Source of the DNA: Candidatus Hydrogenedentota bacterium | GTDB lineage: Bacteria; Hydrogenedentota; Hydrogenedentia; Hydrogenedentales; CAILVY01 | Length of the DNA stretch: 33,688 nt | NCBI GenBank assembly: GCA_029565395.1 | Contig: JAKQOG010000255.1 | Coordinates: 1-33,688 of the forward strand | Direction of reading: 5' to 3' | In this document: in pieces, positions 23,962-31,337 of the stretch | Layout of the letters: every line of letters starts with the position of its first letter | Numbering within the stretch: the first letter of the stretch is position 1 | The notes under the pieces: generated by a model | The model's database searches: none | What the model was told of the DNA's origin: nothing | Seen by the model: the letters and a program-made list of their open reading frames with translations, nothing else | Program-made: the position numbers and the translations under genes

Positions 23962-25206
23962 TCAGACCTGCCGCGCCTCGAATTCCGCCACCACCTCTAC
24001 ATGCCGCGTATGCGGGAACAAATCCACCGCCTTCAACTGCTTCAGCCGGTACACGCTCCGCAACGCCTCCATTTCCCGCGCCAGCATGTTGGGATTGCAC
24101 GAAATATACAACAAATGACGCGGATGCAGTTCCAGCAGATATTTTAAGGCTTTGGGATGTAACCCTGCCCGGGGCGGATCTAGAATTACTGCCGCGCCCG
24201 GCGCCAGGGGATGATGCGCGGCACGCTCCCGCAGATAAACTTCCACCGGCGCGGTGATAAACGTCACATTGCCGATGCAATTGCCCACGGCATTGCGCCG
24301 CCCGTCTTCCGTGGCCGAGGCCACGCTCTCCACCGACCACACATGCTCCACCCAGTCCGCGCAACTGAACGCGATGCTCCCCATGCCGCCATACAAATCG
24401 TAGAGATGTTCCGCACCGGTCCGTTGCACCCACTCCCGCGCAATGCCATACAACCGCTCCGTGGCCAAGGGATTTGTCTGGAAAAAGCTGAACGGTGAAA
24501 TGCGGAACTGAAACCGGCGTTCTCCTTCCTCCGAAGGAATGTGCAACTCCTCCGTAATGTCCGGAGCCCCGTACAACAACTCGAGTTCCTCCGCGAACGC
24601 CGCATCTGATGTGCCGGTCGCAATTCCCCGGTAAATACTGATTGGATTAAAGGCCTCCCGAACCACCTTGACGAACCCTGCCGCGTCAAATGCGCCTGGA
24701 CGCGTGATCAGCGCCACCATCCGCTCCCCCGTACGCTTTGCGTCCCGCACCAGCAGGCACTGCAGAAATCCCTGATGTGTCCGCGAATCATATGCCCGCA
24801 ACCCCTCCGCGCGATACCACGCCCGCACCGCACGGAGTAATTCCTCCAACCCCTCCGGCCCAATCAGGCAATGCGTGATCTCAATCGGAAAGAACCACCG
24901 CCCCTTCCGCTTGAAACCCAGCACCGTCTCCCGCTCAAACCCCTTTGGCGGCGGTTCCGGATACTGCATCGGCGCAAACGATGGATCCACCTTGTTTCGG
25001 TAATGCCATTGCACCGGCGACGCCATCACCGGAATCGCCTCTGTCCATACCGCCCCCAAAAGCTTCCACAGCATCGCCTCTTTTTCATGCAATTGCTCCG
25101 CGTACGGCATCTTCTGGGTTTGGCACCCCCCGCACACGCCAAAATGCGGACACAACGCCTCGCTATCCGGATTACTCTGGCCGTTCAAGCTCACGTATCG
25201 CTCCAT
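23962..25206 (-). CDS. RumA/TrmA-family RNA uracil-C5 methyltransferase with 4Fe-4S motif
   Basis: A 414-residue SAM-dependent enzyme of the family that makes 5-methyluridine in 23S rRNA or tRNA. The iron-sulfur ligands are complete: C19-x5-C25-x2-C28 (CPHFGVCGGCQ) and a fourth Cys at 113. The methyltransferase half shows LYDLYGGMGSIAFSCA (SAM site), VILDPPRAGLHPKAL and LLYISCNPNMLAREM with the nucleophilic Cys370. It ends with H-V-E-V-V-A-E-F-E, where the base-acting Glu lies. The N-terminal TRAM domain of RlmD is missing: the cluster motif starts 19 residues from the start. Substrate (U747, U1939 or another site) cannot be told from sequence. Its start overlaps the upstream zinc-ribbon gene by 35 bp, suggesting translational coupling. 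Confidence 0.92.
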   Translation of the reverse strand: MERYVSLNGQSNPDSEALCPHFGVCGGCQTQKMPYAEQLHEKEAMLWKLLGAVWTEAIPVMASPVQWHYRNKVDPSFAPMQYPEPPPKGFERETVLGFKRKGRWFFPIEITHCLIGPEGLEELLRAVRAWYRAEGLRAYDSRTHQGFLQCLLVRDAKRTGERMVALITRPGAFDAAGFVKVVREAFNPISIYRGIATGTSDAAFAEELELLYGAPDITEELHIPSEEGERRFQFRISPFSFFQTNPLATERLYGIAREWVQRTGAEHLYDLYGGMGSIAFSCADWVEHVWSVESVASATEDGRRNAVGNCIGNVTFITAPVEVYLRERAAHHPLAPGAAVILDPPRAGLHPKALKYLLELHPRHLLYISCNPNMLAREMEALRSVYRLKQLKAVDLFPHTRHVEVVAEFEARQV

Positions 25207-25396
25207 GCCACGAACACACCGTGCAATACACCTCCGTATCGCTATTCAACACCAACGCGGCATCCTCCGGAGACAGATCTTCCACGCCATAGGCCTCATT
25301 CACCGAAAATGACACCGTCACTCCCTCCTTCTCCACATAAAATGCCTCCGCCCCGCACACCGGGCACCGCAACAATACTTTCTCAGGTATATTCAC
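25172..25396 (-). CDS. 74-residue double-CxxC zinc-ribbon protein
   Basis: A small protein with a C-P-V-C-G knuckle at 11-15 and a C-T-V-C knuckle near residue 58, separated by about 45 residues of mixed beta character; probably one zinc ribbon. It starts with GTG at 25396, preceded by AGGAG at 9-nt spacing. The last 35 bp overlap the start of the RNA methyltransferase gene in another frame, so the two are almost certainly co-translated. No known family recognised. By position it may bind RNA or assist the methyltransferase, but this is inference only. Confidence 0.75.
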   Translation of the reverse strand: MNIPEKVLLRCPVCGAEAFYVEKEGVTVSFSVNEAYGVEDLSPEDAALVLNSDTEVYCTVCSWHGAIRELERPE

Positions 25397-25662
25397 CGGG
25401 GTTCACTCCTGTGATTTGCGCCAGAAACAAGACCTATAGGAAGAACTATACCATTTCCCCCGCAAACCACACTATCGCCCCCGTATTCTTCCGCAGACTC
25501 AGCCCATACCACCCTTCATCCTGCCCCCTATACGTCCTAAAATAGACCATATCCTTACCCAACTCAATGAGCCTATTCGGGTTTTTCATGTTATTTTACC
25601 GCAAGAAAAAACATATGGGGCGTATTTCCCTGACAGGAAAGAAAACAGCTACACTAGGCTTC

Positions 25663-26253
25663 ATGAATGAGCAAGCACGATTGGAGAAATTGTTGCGGGA
25701 GGTGCGGGCGTGCCGTGTGTGCGAAAAATACCTCCCCTTGGGACCCCGTCCGGTGGTACGGGGACGGGCGTCAGCACGGGTGTTGATTGTAGGACAGGCC
25801 CCAGGAACTAAAGTCCATGCCACGGGGTTGCCATGGAATGATCCAAGCGGGGATCGGTTGCGGACATGGCTCGATCTGGATCGAGACACGTTTTATGATG
25901 AGTCCCGTATCGCGATTATCCCGATGGGGTATTGCTATCCTGGGCGCGATCCCCGCGGGGGGGATCTGCCGCCACGGCGGGAGTGCGCGGAACGCTGGTT
26001 AGATAAATTGCTGGCCTGTCTGCCCCATATTGAACTTACATTGCTCGCCGGGGGGTATGCGCAACGGCATTATCTGGGTGATCGCGCAAAGGACACTCTC
26101 ACGGATACCGTGCGGGCTTGGCGGGAATATCTGCCGCGGCATGTTCCAGTGCCACACCCGTCGTTTCGGAACAATTTCTGGCTTCGGGAGCATCCGTGGT
26201 TTGAATCGGAAATACTGCCCTATTTACGGAAACGGATCCGGCATTTGCTCTGA
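25663..26253 (+). CDS. uracil-DNA glycosylase family protein, 4Fe-4S type
   Basis: A 196-residue UDG-superfamily enzyme, which should remove uracil or a related lesion from DNA to start base excision repair. Motif 1 is G-Q-A-P-G (44-48), followed by H-A-T-G-L-P-W-N-D-P-S-G-D-R-L-R-T-W-L; motif 2 is H-P-S at 165-167. Four cysteines match the family-4 cluster spacing: C17-x2-C20, then C91-x16-C108. Variation at motif 1 (GQAPG rather than family-4 GEGPG) places it in the bacterial subgroup usually annotated only as UDG family protein. I start at MNEQARLEKLLREVRACRVC; upstream in-frame ATGs at 25567 and 25615 add basic, non-conserved residues. The ribosome site (CTAGG) is weak, so the start is less certain than the function. 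Confidence 0.87.
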   Translation: MNEQARLEKLLREVRACRVCEKYLPLGPRPVVRGRASARVLIVGQAPGTKVHATGLPWNDPSGDRLRTWLDLDRDTFYDESRIAIIPMGYCYPGRDPRGGDLPPRRECAERWLDKLLACLPHIELTLLAGGYAQRHYLGDRAKDTLTDTVRAWREYLPRHVPVPHPSFRNNFWLREHPWFESEILPYLRKRIRHLL

Positions 26254-26287
26254 CTTCTTTTCCTGTTTTTGTTTGGGATTCATGGAA

Positions 26288-26317
26288 TTGACCTCTGATG
26301 GTTTCGGGACTTACAAT
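26288..26317 (+). promoter_or_regulatory. sigma-70-type promoter for the DUF5989 gene
   Basis: TTGACC (26288-26293), 18-nt spacer, TACAAT (26312-26317). Predicted transcription start near 26324, about 23 nt before the small membrane-protein ATG. Confidence 0.6.
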
Positions 26318-26346
26318 AGGGCTGGCAAAATGAGACAGAGGATAGA

Positions 26347-26499
26347 ATGATGGAATTGCTCCGGGAAATGTGGGCGTTTTTACGCGTGCGGAAAAAATTC
26401 TGGCTGGCGCCGATTATCGTGGCGCTATTGGCCCTGGCCGCGTTGTTTATCTTTGCGAGCAACGCAGGCGTTGTCTCAACATTGATCTATGCCATGTAA
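26347..26499 (+). CDS. DUF5989-type single-pass micro-membrane protein, 50 residues
   Basis: A 50-residue product beginning MMELLREMWAFLRVRKKFWL, followed by one hydrophobic segment (about 20-38) and a short exposed tail ending VSTLIYAM. The amphipathic start, the R-V-R-K-K-F-W-L junction and the length match the family I know as DUF5989, small proteins often found beside carbamoyltransferase or sugar-polymer genes. No such gene is adjacent here: the neighbours are a UDG gene and a PqaA-like gene. AGAGG lies about 6 nt upstream of the first ATG, and a promoter sits immediately before it. Role unknown; it is probably an inner-membrane subunit. Confidence 0.75.
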   Translation: MMELLREMWAFLRVRKKFWLAPIIVALLALAALFIFASNAGVVSTLIYAM

Positions 26500-26584
26500 C
26501 GCAGGGTGAATCTTTTTAGCCTGGCCGGGAGTCGTATAGGGGGTTAATTGTTGCCAACGGCAAGTCATGAGGAGATTTAACATT

Positions 26585-28027
26585 ATGTGGCGTATAAAGA
26601 CTTTTCTGTTTAGCCTGGTAATTTTATCCATCATTGCAACGGGGTGCGCGCATGCGCCGAAGCTGGAACTCGGCAATACCGCAAGGGAGACGGTCCATCC
26701 AACACCTCTGGATAGCTATGTATTCAAACCGGACGCCAATTTCTCCTACAAGCTGGTTTGGGAGGAAAAAGGGGATGGATGGACCGGCTATGTCCTGGAT
26801 ATGACCTCGCAGCAATGGCGAAGCGCCTCAGAAGTGGACCTTCCGATCTGGAAGCATTATGTGACCATTGTATGCCCGAAAAAGCTCAAATACCACACGG
26901 CGTTGATGGTGATTGGCGGCGGCAGCAATAAGAAGGAACCGCCCAAGCGCATAGATGCCCTCTTCCATCGAGTAGCCGTGGAAACGCAATGTATCGTGGC
27001 GTCCATCAGTTGCATCCCCAGTGAACCTCTGAAATTCACAGGAGAAGACAGAAAACGTTCGGAAGACGCGATTATTGCCTACACATGGGACAAGTTCATG
27101 CGGACAGGCGAAGCGGAATGGCTGTTGCGCCTGCCCATGACCAAGGCTGTGGTCCGGGGGATGGATGCCGTGCAGGAATTTTGCGCGAGCCCGGAAGGCG
27201 GGAAAAAGCGCGTGGATAATTTTGTGACGGCGGGCGCGTCAAAACGCGGTTGGACCACATGGACGGTGACCGCGGTGGACAAGCGGGTGATTGCATGCGT
27301 TCCAATGGTTATTGACCTCCTGAACGTACTTCCATCCTTCCAGCATCATTGGTCGGTATATGGCCAATGGGCGCCCGCGATTGACGATTATACGGAAATG
27401 CATATTATGGACTGGCTGGGTTCGAAGGAATTCGATGCGATGCTGGCCGTGGTGGATCCTTACAGCTACCGAGCGCGGATGACGATGCCCAAGCTTTTGA
27501 TCAATTCCTGCGGGGATCAGTTTTTCCTGCCAGACTCCTGGAAATATTACCTCAACGATCTTCCCAGCCCGGCCTATTTGCGGTATGTGCCGAATACGGG
27601 GCATCCGCTCAATGCTACCGTAGCGAAAACGGTTACAGCCTTTTTCCACTCGATTGCGGCGGGAACGCCGATACCGGAATATCGCTGGACCTTCCCGGAC
27701 GAGAATACGATTCGCGTGGAGACGCCCTCGAAACCCAGCGCGGTTAAATTGTGGCAGGCGACCAATCCTGATGCACGGGATTTCCGGATCGATGTGTTCG
27801 GGAATAAATATAAGGCCACGGACTTGCAGGATCAGGGTGGCGGGGTATATGTGGGCCAAGTGGTTAGGCCGGAAAAAGGCTGGACCGCTTACATGGTGGA
27901 ACTGACCTACCCAGGCCCCGGCAAGGCGCCATTTACGTTTAGCACGCCGGTCCGGATCACCCCAGACACGACGGCCTTTCAATTTGAAACCCCCAAGGAA
28001 TTTCCCAAAGGATTTTTGTCCAAATAG
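26585..28027 (+). CDS. PhoPQ-activated pathogenicity-related (PqaA-like) lipoprotein
   Basis: About 480 residues, with a lipoprotein signal MWRIKTFLFSLVILSIIATG then Cys21. The body matches the PqaA family, an alpha/beta-hydrolase-like group: TPLDSYVF, a long LVWEEKGDGWTGYVLDMTSQ strand pair, MVIGGGSN, the nucleophile-elbow-like TAGASKRGWTTW, then ACVPMVIDLLN, SCGDQFFLPDSWKYY with a candidate acid Asp, and PNTGHPLN with a candidate catalytic His. A C-terminal beta domain follows. In Salmonella the gene responds to PhoP/PhoQ and affects antimicrobial-peptide resistance; homologues are common in environmental PVC-type bacteria, where the substrate is unknown. AGGAG precedes the ATG at 26585. 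An alternative ATG at 26567 adds six residues. A hairpin follows the stop. Confidence 0.88.
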   Translation: MWRIKTFLFSLVILSIIATGCAHAPKLELGNTARETVHPTPLDSYVFKPDANFSYKLVWEEKGDGWTGYVLDMTSQQWRSASEVDLPIWKHYVTIVCPKKLKYHTALMVIGGGSNKKEPPKRIDALFHRVAVETQCIVASISCIPSEPLKFTGEDRKRSEDAIIAYTWDKFMRTGEAEWLLRLPMTKAVVRGMDAVQEFCASPEGGKKRVDNFVTAGASKRGWTTWTVTAVDKRVIACVPMVIDLLNVLPSFQHHWSVYGQWAPAIDDYTEMHIMDWLGSKEFDAMLAVVDPYSYRARMTMPKLLINSCGDQFFLPDSWKYYLNDLPSPAYLRYVPNTGHPLNATVAKTVTAFFHSIAAGTPIPEYRWTFPDENTIRVETPSKPSAVKLWQATNPDARDFRIDVFGNKYKATDLQDQGGGVYVGQVVRPEKGWTAYMVELTYPGPGKAPFTFSTPVRITPDTTAFQFETPKEFPKGFLSK

Positions 28028-28054
28028 CGTGCTATTGGATATATTAAGATTTTC

Positions 28055-28083
28055 GGGATCGCCTGAGTCTAACAGGCGGTCCC
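28055..28083 (+). terminator. hairpin after the PqaA-like gene
   Basis: GGGATCGCCTG pairs with CAGGCGGTCCC (11 bp with one G-U pair), 7-nt loop, then GGTTATGTTTTG. The U-tract is poor; a likely but imperfect terminator. Confidence 0.6.
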
Positions 28084-28184
28084 GGTTATGTTTTGCGGTA
28101 TTCTGTTGAATAGCCGGAAGTATTATGCGATGATGTTAAAAAGCATCCAGTAAAAGTGGTTGGGAACAAACAGGAGTTCACACG

Positions 28185-29534
28185 ATGAGCAAGAAAACCG
28201 GTAGTGCAAAGGGAACGCGCCGCAGTTTTTTGAAGACAGCGGGTGCGCTGGGCGCGGGGCTGTATATGGCTGGAGCCGCGAAAGTAAAAAACGTGATGGC
28301 CGCACCGGCGGCGAAGGAAGCGCTGGCGCTAAATGGCGGTCCGAAGGCGGTTACCGCGGATGCGGGTGGCAGCCAGAAATGGCCGCTCTATGGTGACGAA
28401 GAAATAAAAGAGGTAGTGAAGCTGATCCAAAACCCGGGATACGGCCCGGTGGCTGAACTGGAGGAAGCGTGGAAGGCGCATTTCGGGAGTCCGTTTGCGA
28501 AAGCGCATTGCAATGGCACGAGCGCGCTGACGTCGATGATGTTTGCCCTCGATTTGCCGGCAGGCAGCGAAGTCCTGGTGCCGGATTTCAGCACGTGGTT
28601 CCCCGTGGTGCCGATGCGGTTCTTCGATCTGGTGCCGGTGTTTGTGGATTGCAATCCGCGCACCTGCAATATTGACCTGGAAGATTGCAAGAAGCGGCTG
28701 ACCAGCAAGACCCGCGCGATAATGCCGGTGCACTGGTATGGTTTGCCGTGCGACATGGATCAGATTTGTGATTTTGCGAAGGAAAAGGATCTGATCGTGG
28801 TGGAAGACGCCAGCCACGCGCATGGCGCGAAACTAAAGGGAACCTGGACGGGCAATTGGGGCCGGATGGCCGGGTTCAGCCTGCAAACGTCGAAGCCACT
28901 GCCCGCGATTGAAGGCGGCATGGGCGTATATAAAGAACAGCGGGATTTCGAGCGCGCGGTTACCTACGGCAATTATGACTTGCCCAACACGTTCCCGGCC
29001 GACAGTCCTTACCGCAAATACCAGGGCACGGCCCTTGGATCGAAGTTGCGCATTCACCCCATCGCGGCGATCCTGGCCAAGATCCAGTTGCAGAGTCTGG
29101 ATGAACGCAACAAAACGGGCGTGGCACAGATTCGCACGTTGAATGACCGCCTCACGCAGTTGCCAGGTCTTACCGCGCAATATGTCCGGCCGGACACCGA
29201 ACGTGTCTTCTACTCTAAAAACATTATGTTCATCGATGAAGCCAAGTCCGGTATGTCGCGTGCGGCGGCGGTGAAGGCGCTGAAAGCCGAAGGCGTGGAA
29301 GTTAGTGAATACACCTGGACCCTGGTGCATACCTTTGCCATGTTCAGTGAAGAGAAATGGTGGCGGCACATGCCGGTCTTACCGGCGGAAGGTTCCGTGC
29401 CGGGGTGCGATGAAATCAACCGATCGGGAATACTCATGCCGTACTTCACCTCTGAACGTCCGGATCTGGTGGAACAGTATGTCAAGGCGTTCGAAAAGGT
29501 GTGGGCAAACCGGGACAAGATTGGCAAGGCGTAA
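28185..29534 (+). CDS. DegT/DnrJ/EryC1-family PLP enzyme with Tat signal
   Basis: A 449-residue fold-type I PLP enzyme of the sugar-aminotransferase family. Before the enzyme part (from LALNGGPKAV, about 47) it carries a twin-arginine leader, T-R-R-S-F-L-K-T at 11-18, then a hydrophobic stretch and an A-A-P site near 40. The active site is intact: GTSAL at 111-115, PVHWYGLPCDMD, the cofactor-binding Asp208 in VVEDASHAHG, and Lys237 in SLQTSKPLPAIEGGMG, the expected Schiff-base lysine. Family members normally work in the cytoplasm on nucleotide sugars, so export after cofactor loading is the odd feature. The ribosome site is CAGGAG. It is followed by a strong terminator. The substrate cannot be deduced; it may act on extracellular amino sugars or be non-catalytic. 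Confidence 0.88.
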   Translation: MSKKTGSAKGTRRSFLKTAGALGAGLYMAGAAKVKNVMAAPAAKEALALNGGPKAVTADAGGSQKWPLYGDEEIKEVVKLIQNPGYGPVAELEEAWKAHFGSPFAKAHCNGTSALTSMMFALDLPAGSEVLVPDFSTWFPVVPMRFFDLVPVFVDCNPRTCNIDLEDCKKRLTSKTRAIMPVHWYGLPCDMDQICDFAKEKDLIVVEDASHAHGAKLKGTWTGNWGRMAGFSLQTSKPLPAIEGGMGVYKEQRDFERAVTYGNYDLPNTFPADSPYRKYQGTALGSKLRIHPIAAILAKIQLQSLDERNKTGVAQIRTLNDRLTQLPGLTAQYVRPDTERVFYSKNIMFIDEAKSGMSRAAAVKALKAEGVEVSEYTWTLVHTFAMFSEEKWWRHMPVLPAEGSVPGCDEINRSGILMPYFTSERPDLVEQYVKAFEKVWANRDKIGKA

Positions 29535-29557
29535 ATAATCAAAGAGGATATGTAACC

Positions 29558-29588
29558 GGGGCGGCTGTCCGGCCGCCCTGATTTTTTC
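29558..29588 (+). terminator. rho-independent terminator after the DegT gene
   Basis: GGGCGGC / GCCGCCC stem with a 6-nt loop followed by TGATTTTTT, about 25 bp after the DegT stop codon. Confidence 0.88.
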
Positions 29589-29647
29589 CAGCCCAGTAGA
29601 ATACATCGCCCTCCGCTCTGGGGGATGATTCACAGAAAAACCCCAAC

Positions 29648-30670
29648 CTATTGTTGATCCAATACGTGGCGGTATTTTCGGAAAAGTCCGCGGAATTGGT
29701 TGTAGGAGAGCCCCAGTTTTTGAGCGGTGATGCGCTGGTTGAACCGCGCGCGTTGCAGCGTGGTTGACAGCAGTTTAATTTCGAAGGCTTCCACGGCTTC
29801 CGTGAAATTCAGATGTTCAGGGAGGGGCGTGGTTGAGGATGTGACGGGGGCAACTGAGGATGCCGGCGTTTCCAGATGGTGTTCATACGGGACATCGAAT
29901 GGATTGAACACGACGGTGTCGATGCGATTCCCGTCCGTTTGATAGACGGCGCGCTCGATCACATTTTTCAATTCACGAATGTTGCCACGCCAGGGATGCG
30001 CCTCCAGTTGTTTCATGACATCCTCGCTGAATTCAGGCGCTTCCTTGCGGCCCAGTTCCACGGCCATGCGCTGGGCAAAGTGTTCGGCGAGGAGTGGAAT
30101 ATCCCCGTGACGTTCCCGGAGCGGCGGGACATGCAACACCTCAAAGGAAAGGCGGTCAAGGAGATCGCGCATGAAGAGGCCCTGTGCCGCGAGTGCGGGC
30201 AAATCAGCATTGGTGGCTCCGACAATCCGGACATCCGCCTGAATGGCGGCGGTACCCCCCACGCGTTCGAACGATCCATATTCCACCACGCGCAGAATTT
30301 TTTCCTGCACCTCGATGGGGATGCGCGCGAGTTCATCAAGAAACAGCGTGCCGCCGTCCGCGGATTCAAACCGCCCCTTGCGCCGCATGGTGGCGCCGGT
30401 AAACGCGCCCACTTCATGACCGAATAATTCAGACTCAATTAACGAGGGCGCAAGCGCTGCGCAATTCAGAGCGATGAAGGGTTCTTCCCAGCGTTTGGAG
30501 AGGTAATGCAGGCGTTGTGCGGCTAATTCCTTGCCGGTGCCTCGTTCGCCGATGATCAGGACGGGGCGATCCACCGGGGCCACCCGTGAAAGGCTCTCTT
30601 CAAAGTTGAGGAAGTCCTCAGACTGGCCCAATGCTTGAACAATCTCTACGCCGGTACGATGGACACTCAT
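29648..30670 (-). CDS. pspF: PspF-type sigma-54 enhancer-binding activator
   Basis: A 340-residue AAA+ bacterial enhancer-binding protein with no receiver or GAF domain, the PspF layout. Walker A GERGTGKE (41-48), the sigma-54 contact loop GAFTGA (88-93), Walker B GGTLFLDELARI and the arginine-finger region (IPLLAEHFAQRM and on) are present. A Fis-type helix-turn-helix (ITAQKLGLSYNQFRGLFRKY) ends the protein. It should drive the divergent PilZ-psp operon from the -24/-12 promoter and, as for PspF, be held in check by PspA. I choose the ATG at 30670; a GTG at 30682 would add four residues, and neither has a strong ribosome site. The three palindromic sites upstream could also serve for autorepression, as in E. 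coli pspF. Confidence 0.93.
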   Translation of the reverse strand: MSVHRTGVEIVQALGQSEDFLNFEESLSRVAPVDRPVLIIGERGTGKELAAQRLHYLSKRWEEPFIALNCAALAPSLIESELFGHEVGAFTGATMRRKGRFESADGGTLFLDELARIPIEVQEKILRVVEYGSFERVGGTAAIQADVRIVGATNADLPALAAQGLFMRDLLDRLSFEVLHVPPLRERHGDIPLLAEHFAQRMAVELGRKEAPEFSEDVMKQLEAHPWRGNIRELKNVIERAVYQTDGNRIDTVVFNPFDVPYEHHLETPASSVAPVTSSTTPLPEHLNFTEAVEAFEIKLLSTTLQRARFNQRITAQKLGLSYNQFRGLFRKYRHVLDQQ

Positions 30671-30691
30671 GTCAGTGTACACCCCGATTTT

Positions 30692-30767
30692 AGGGTAAAT
30701 ATATCATTCTACAGGTGAAATATACCTTATTGGGATAATATAATGCAAATTTAGGTGAATTTTACCT
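30692..30767. promoter_or_regulatory. three related palindrome-like sites, probable PspF enhancer (UAS)
   Basis: AGGTGAAATATACCT (30713-30727) and AGGTGAATTTTACCT (30753-30767) are imperfect palindromes with AGGT/ACCT arms, 40 bp apart. A weaker third copy, AGGGTAAATATATCA (30692-30706, 11 of 15 matches to the first), lies 21 bp before. Offsets of 21 and 40 bp put the sites on one helix face. They sit about 80-150 bp upstream of the sigma-54 promoter, the usual enhancer distance, and next to the pspF start. Confidence 0.65.
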
Positions 30768-30844
30768 CATAAAAAGAAGATGTTGAAACCGGAGGGAACT
30801 TTTAAGGGTCTGGTATGCATAAACTTATCCATAGTATATCTTCC

Positions 30845-30861
30845 TGGCACGGGGGTTGCAT
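30845..30861 (+). promoter_or_regulatory. sigma-54 (-24/-12) promoter of the PilZ-psp operon
   Basis: TGGCAC-GGGGG-TTGCAT is a perfect match to the sigma-54 consensus TGGCAC-N5-TTGCA(T/A). The expected start is near 30873, 47 nt before the PilZ ATG. Together with the adjacent pspF gene this is strong evidence for sigma-54 control. Confidence 0.93.
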
Positions 30862-30919
30862 TACCCATGGTGAATATTTTAAGCCGTGCCGGAGTATACA
30901 CGTTAAGGAGAAACAGGCA

Positions 30920-31324
30920 ATGACACAGACAGCAACGATTCAACGGGAGCGCCGGACGCCAGTGACTGGCTGGGTTGCGTACCGGAGTGAATCGGGCGCG
31001 GTCGGCAAAGGCTACTGGCTCAATGTGGGCCGGACCGGCGCCGCCATCCGCCTTGGGCGCGAGCTGCGTCCGGGCGAGATGCTGTCGCTGCGGTTTGCGT
31101 CTCCTTTAACGCTTGGCGGAGATGTGGAAGTGGCGGCCCGGGTGATCTGGTGCCGCCCTCTGGACGGTGTGCGTGCGTATGCCGCCGGTCTTCAGATTCG
31201 CCGGGATGCTCCGGAAGCGGCGCTGGCCTTCTCCTCGCTGGGATATCGGATCCAGTGGGTGAAGGAGGCGGCGAATTCGCAACCACAACCGAGATACTGC
31301 GAGATTTTGCCCTTCGCAGTATAG
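30920..31324 (+). CDS. PilZ-domain-like protein, first gene of the psp operon
   Basis: A 134-residue cytoplasmic protein that is essentially one PilZ-type beta-barrel. A basic start R-E-R-R-T-P-V corresponds to the RxxxR c-di-GMP arm. L-N-V-G-R-T-G-A-A-I corresponds to the (D/N)xSxxG strand, although the usual Ser is Gly. L-R-P-G-E-M-L-S-L-R-F, VAARVIWCRP and AAGLQI fill out the barrel. Binding of c-di-GMP is therefore possible but not certain. The ATG at 30920 is fixed by AAGGAG and by the sigma-54 promoter, which lies downstream of the earlier in-frame ATG at 30815. pspA follows after 13 bp, so both are in one operon. A PilZ gene in a psp operon is not part of the classic E. coli set; it could link second-messenger state to envelope stress. 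Confidence 0.8.
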   Translation: MTQTATIQRERRTPVTGWVAYRSESGAVGKGYWLNVGRTGAAIRLGRELRPGEMLSLRFASPLTLGGDVEVAARVIWCRPLDGVRAYAAGLQIRRDAPEAALAFSSLGYRIQWVKEAANSQPQPRYCEILPFAV

Positions 31325-31337
31325 CAAGGAGCACACC

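Noticed and set aside
23855..24433. 192-residue reverse frame overlapping the RNA methyltransferase
   Set aside because: It shares the strand but is in the wrong frame, with low-complexity Gly/Ala/Arg sequence. The methyltransferase frame carries the catalytic motifs here.
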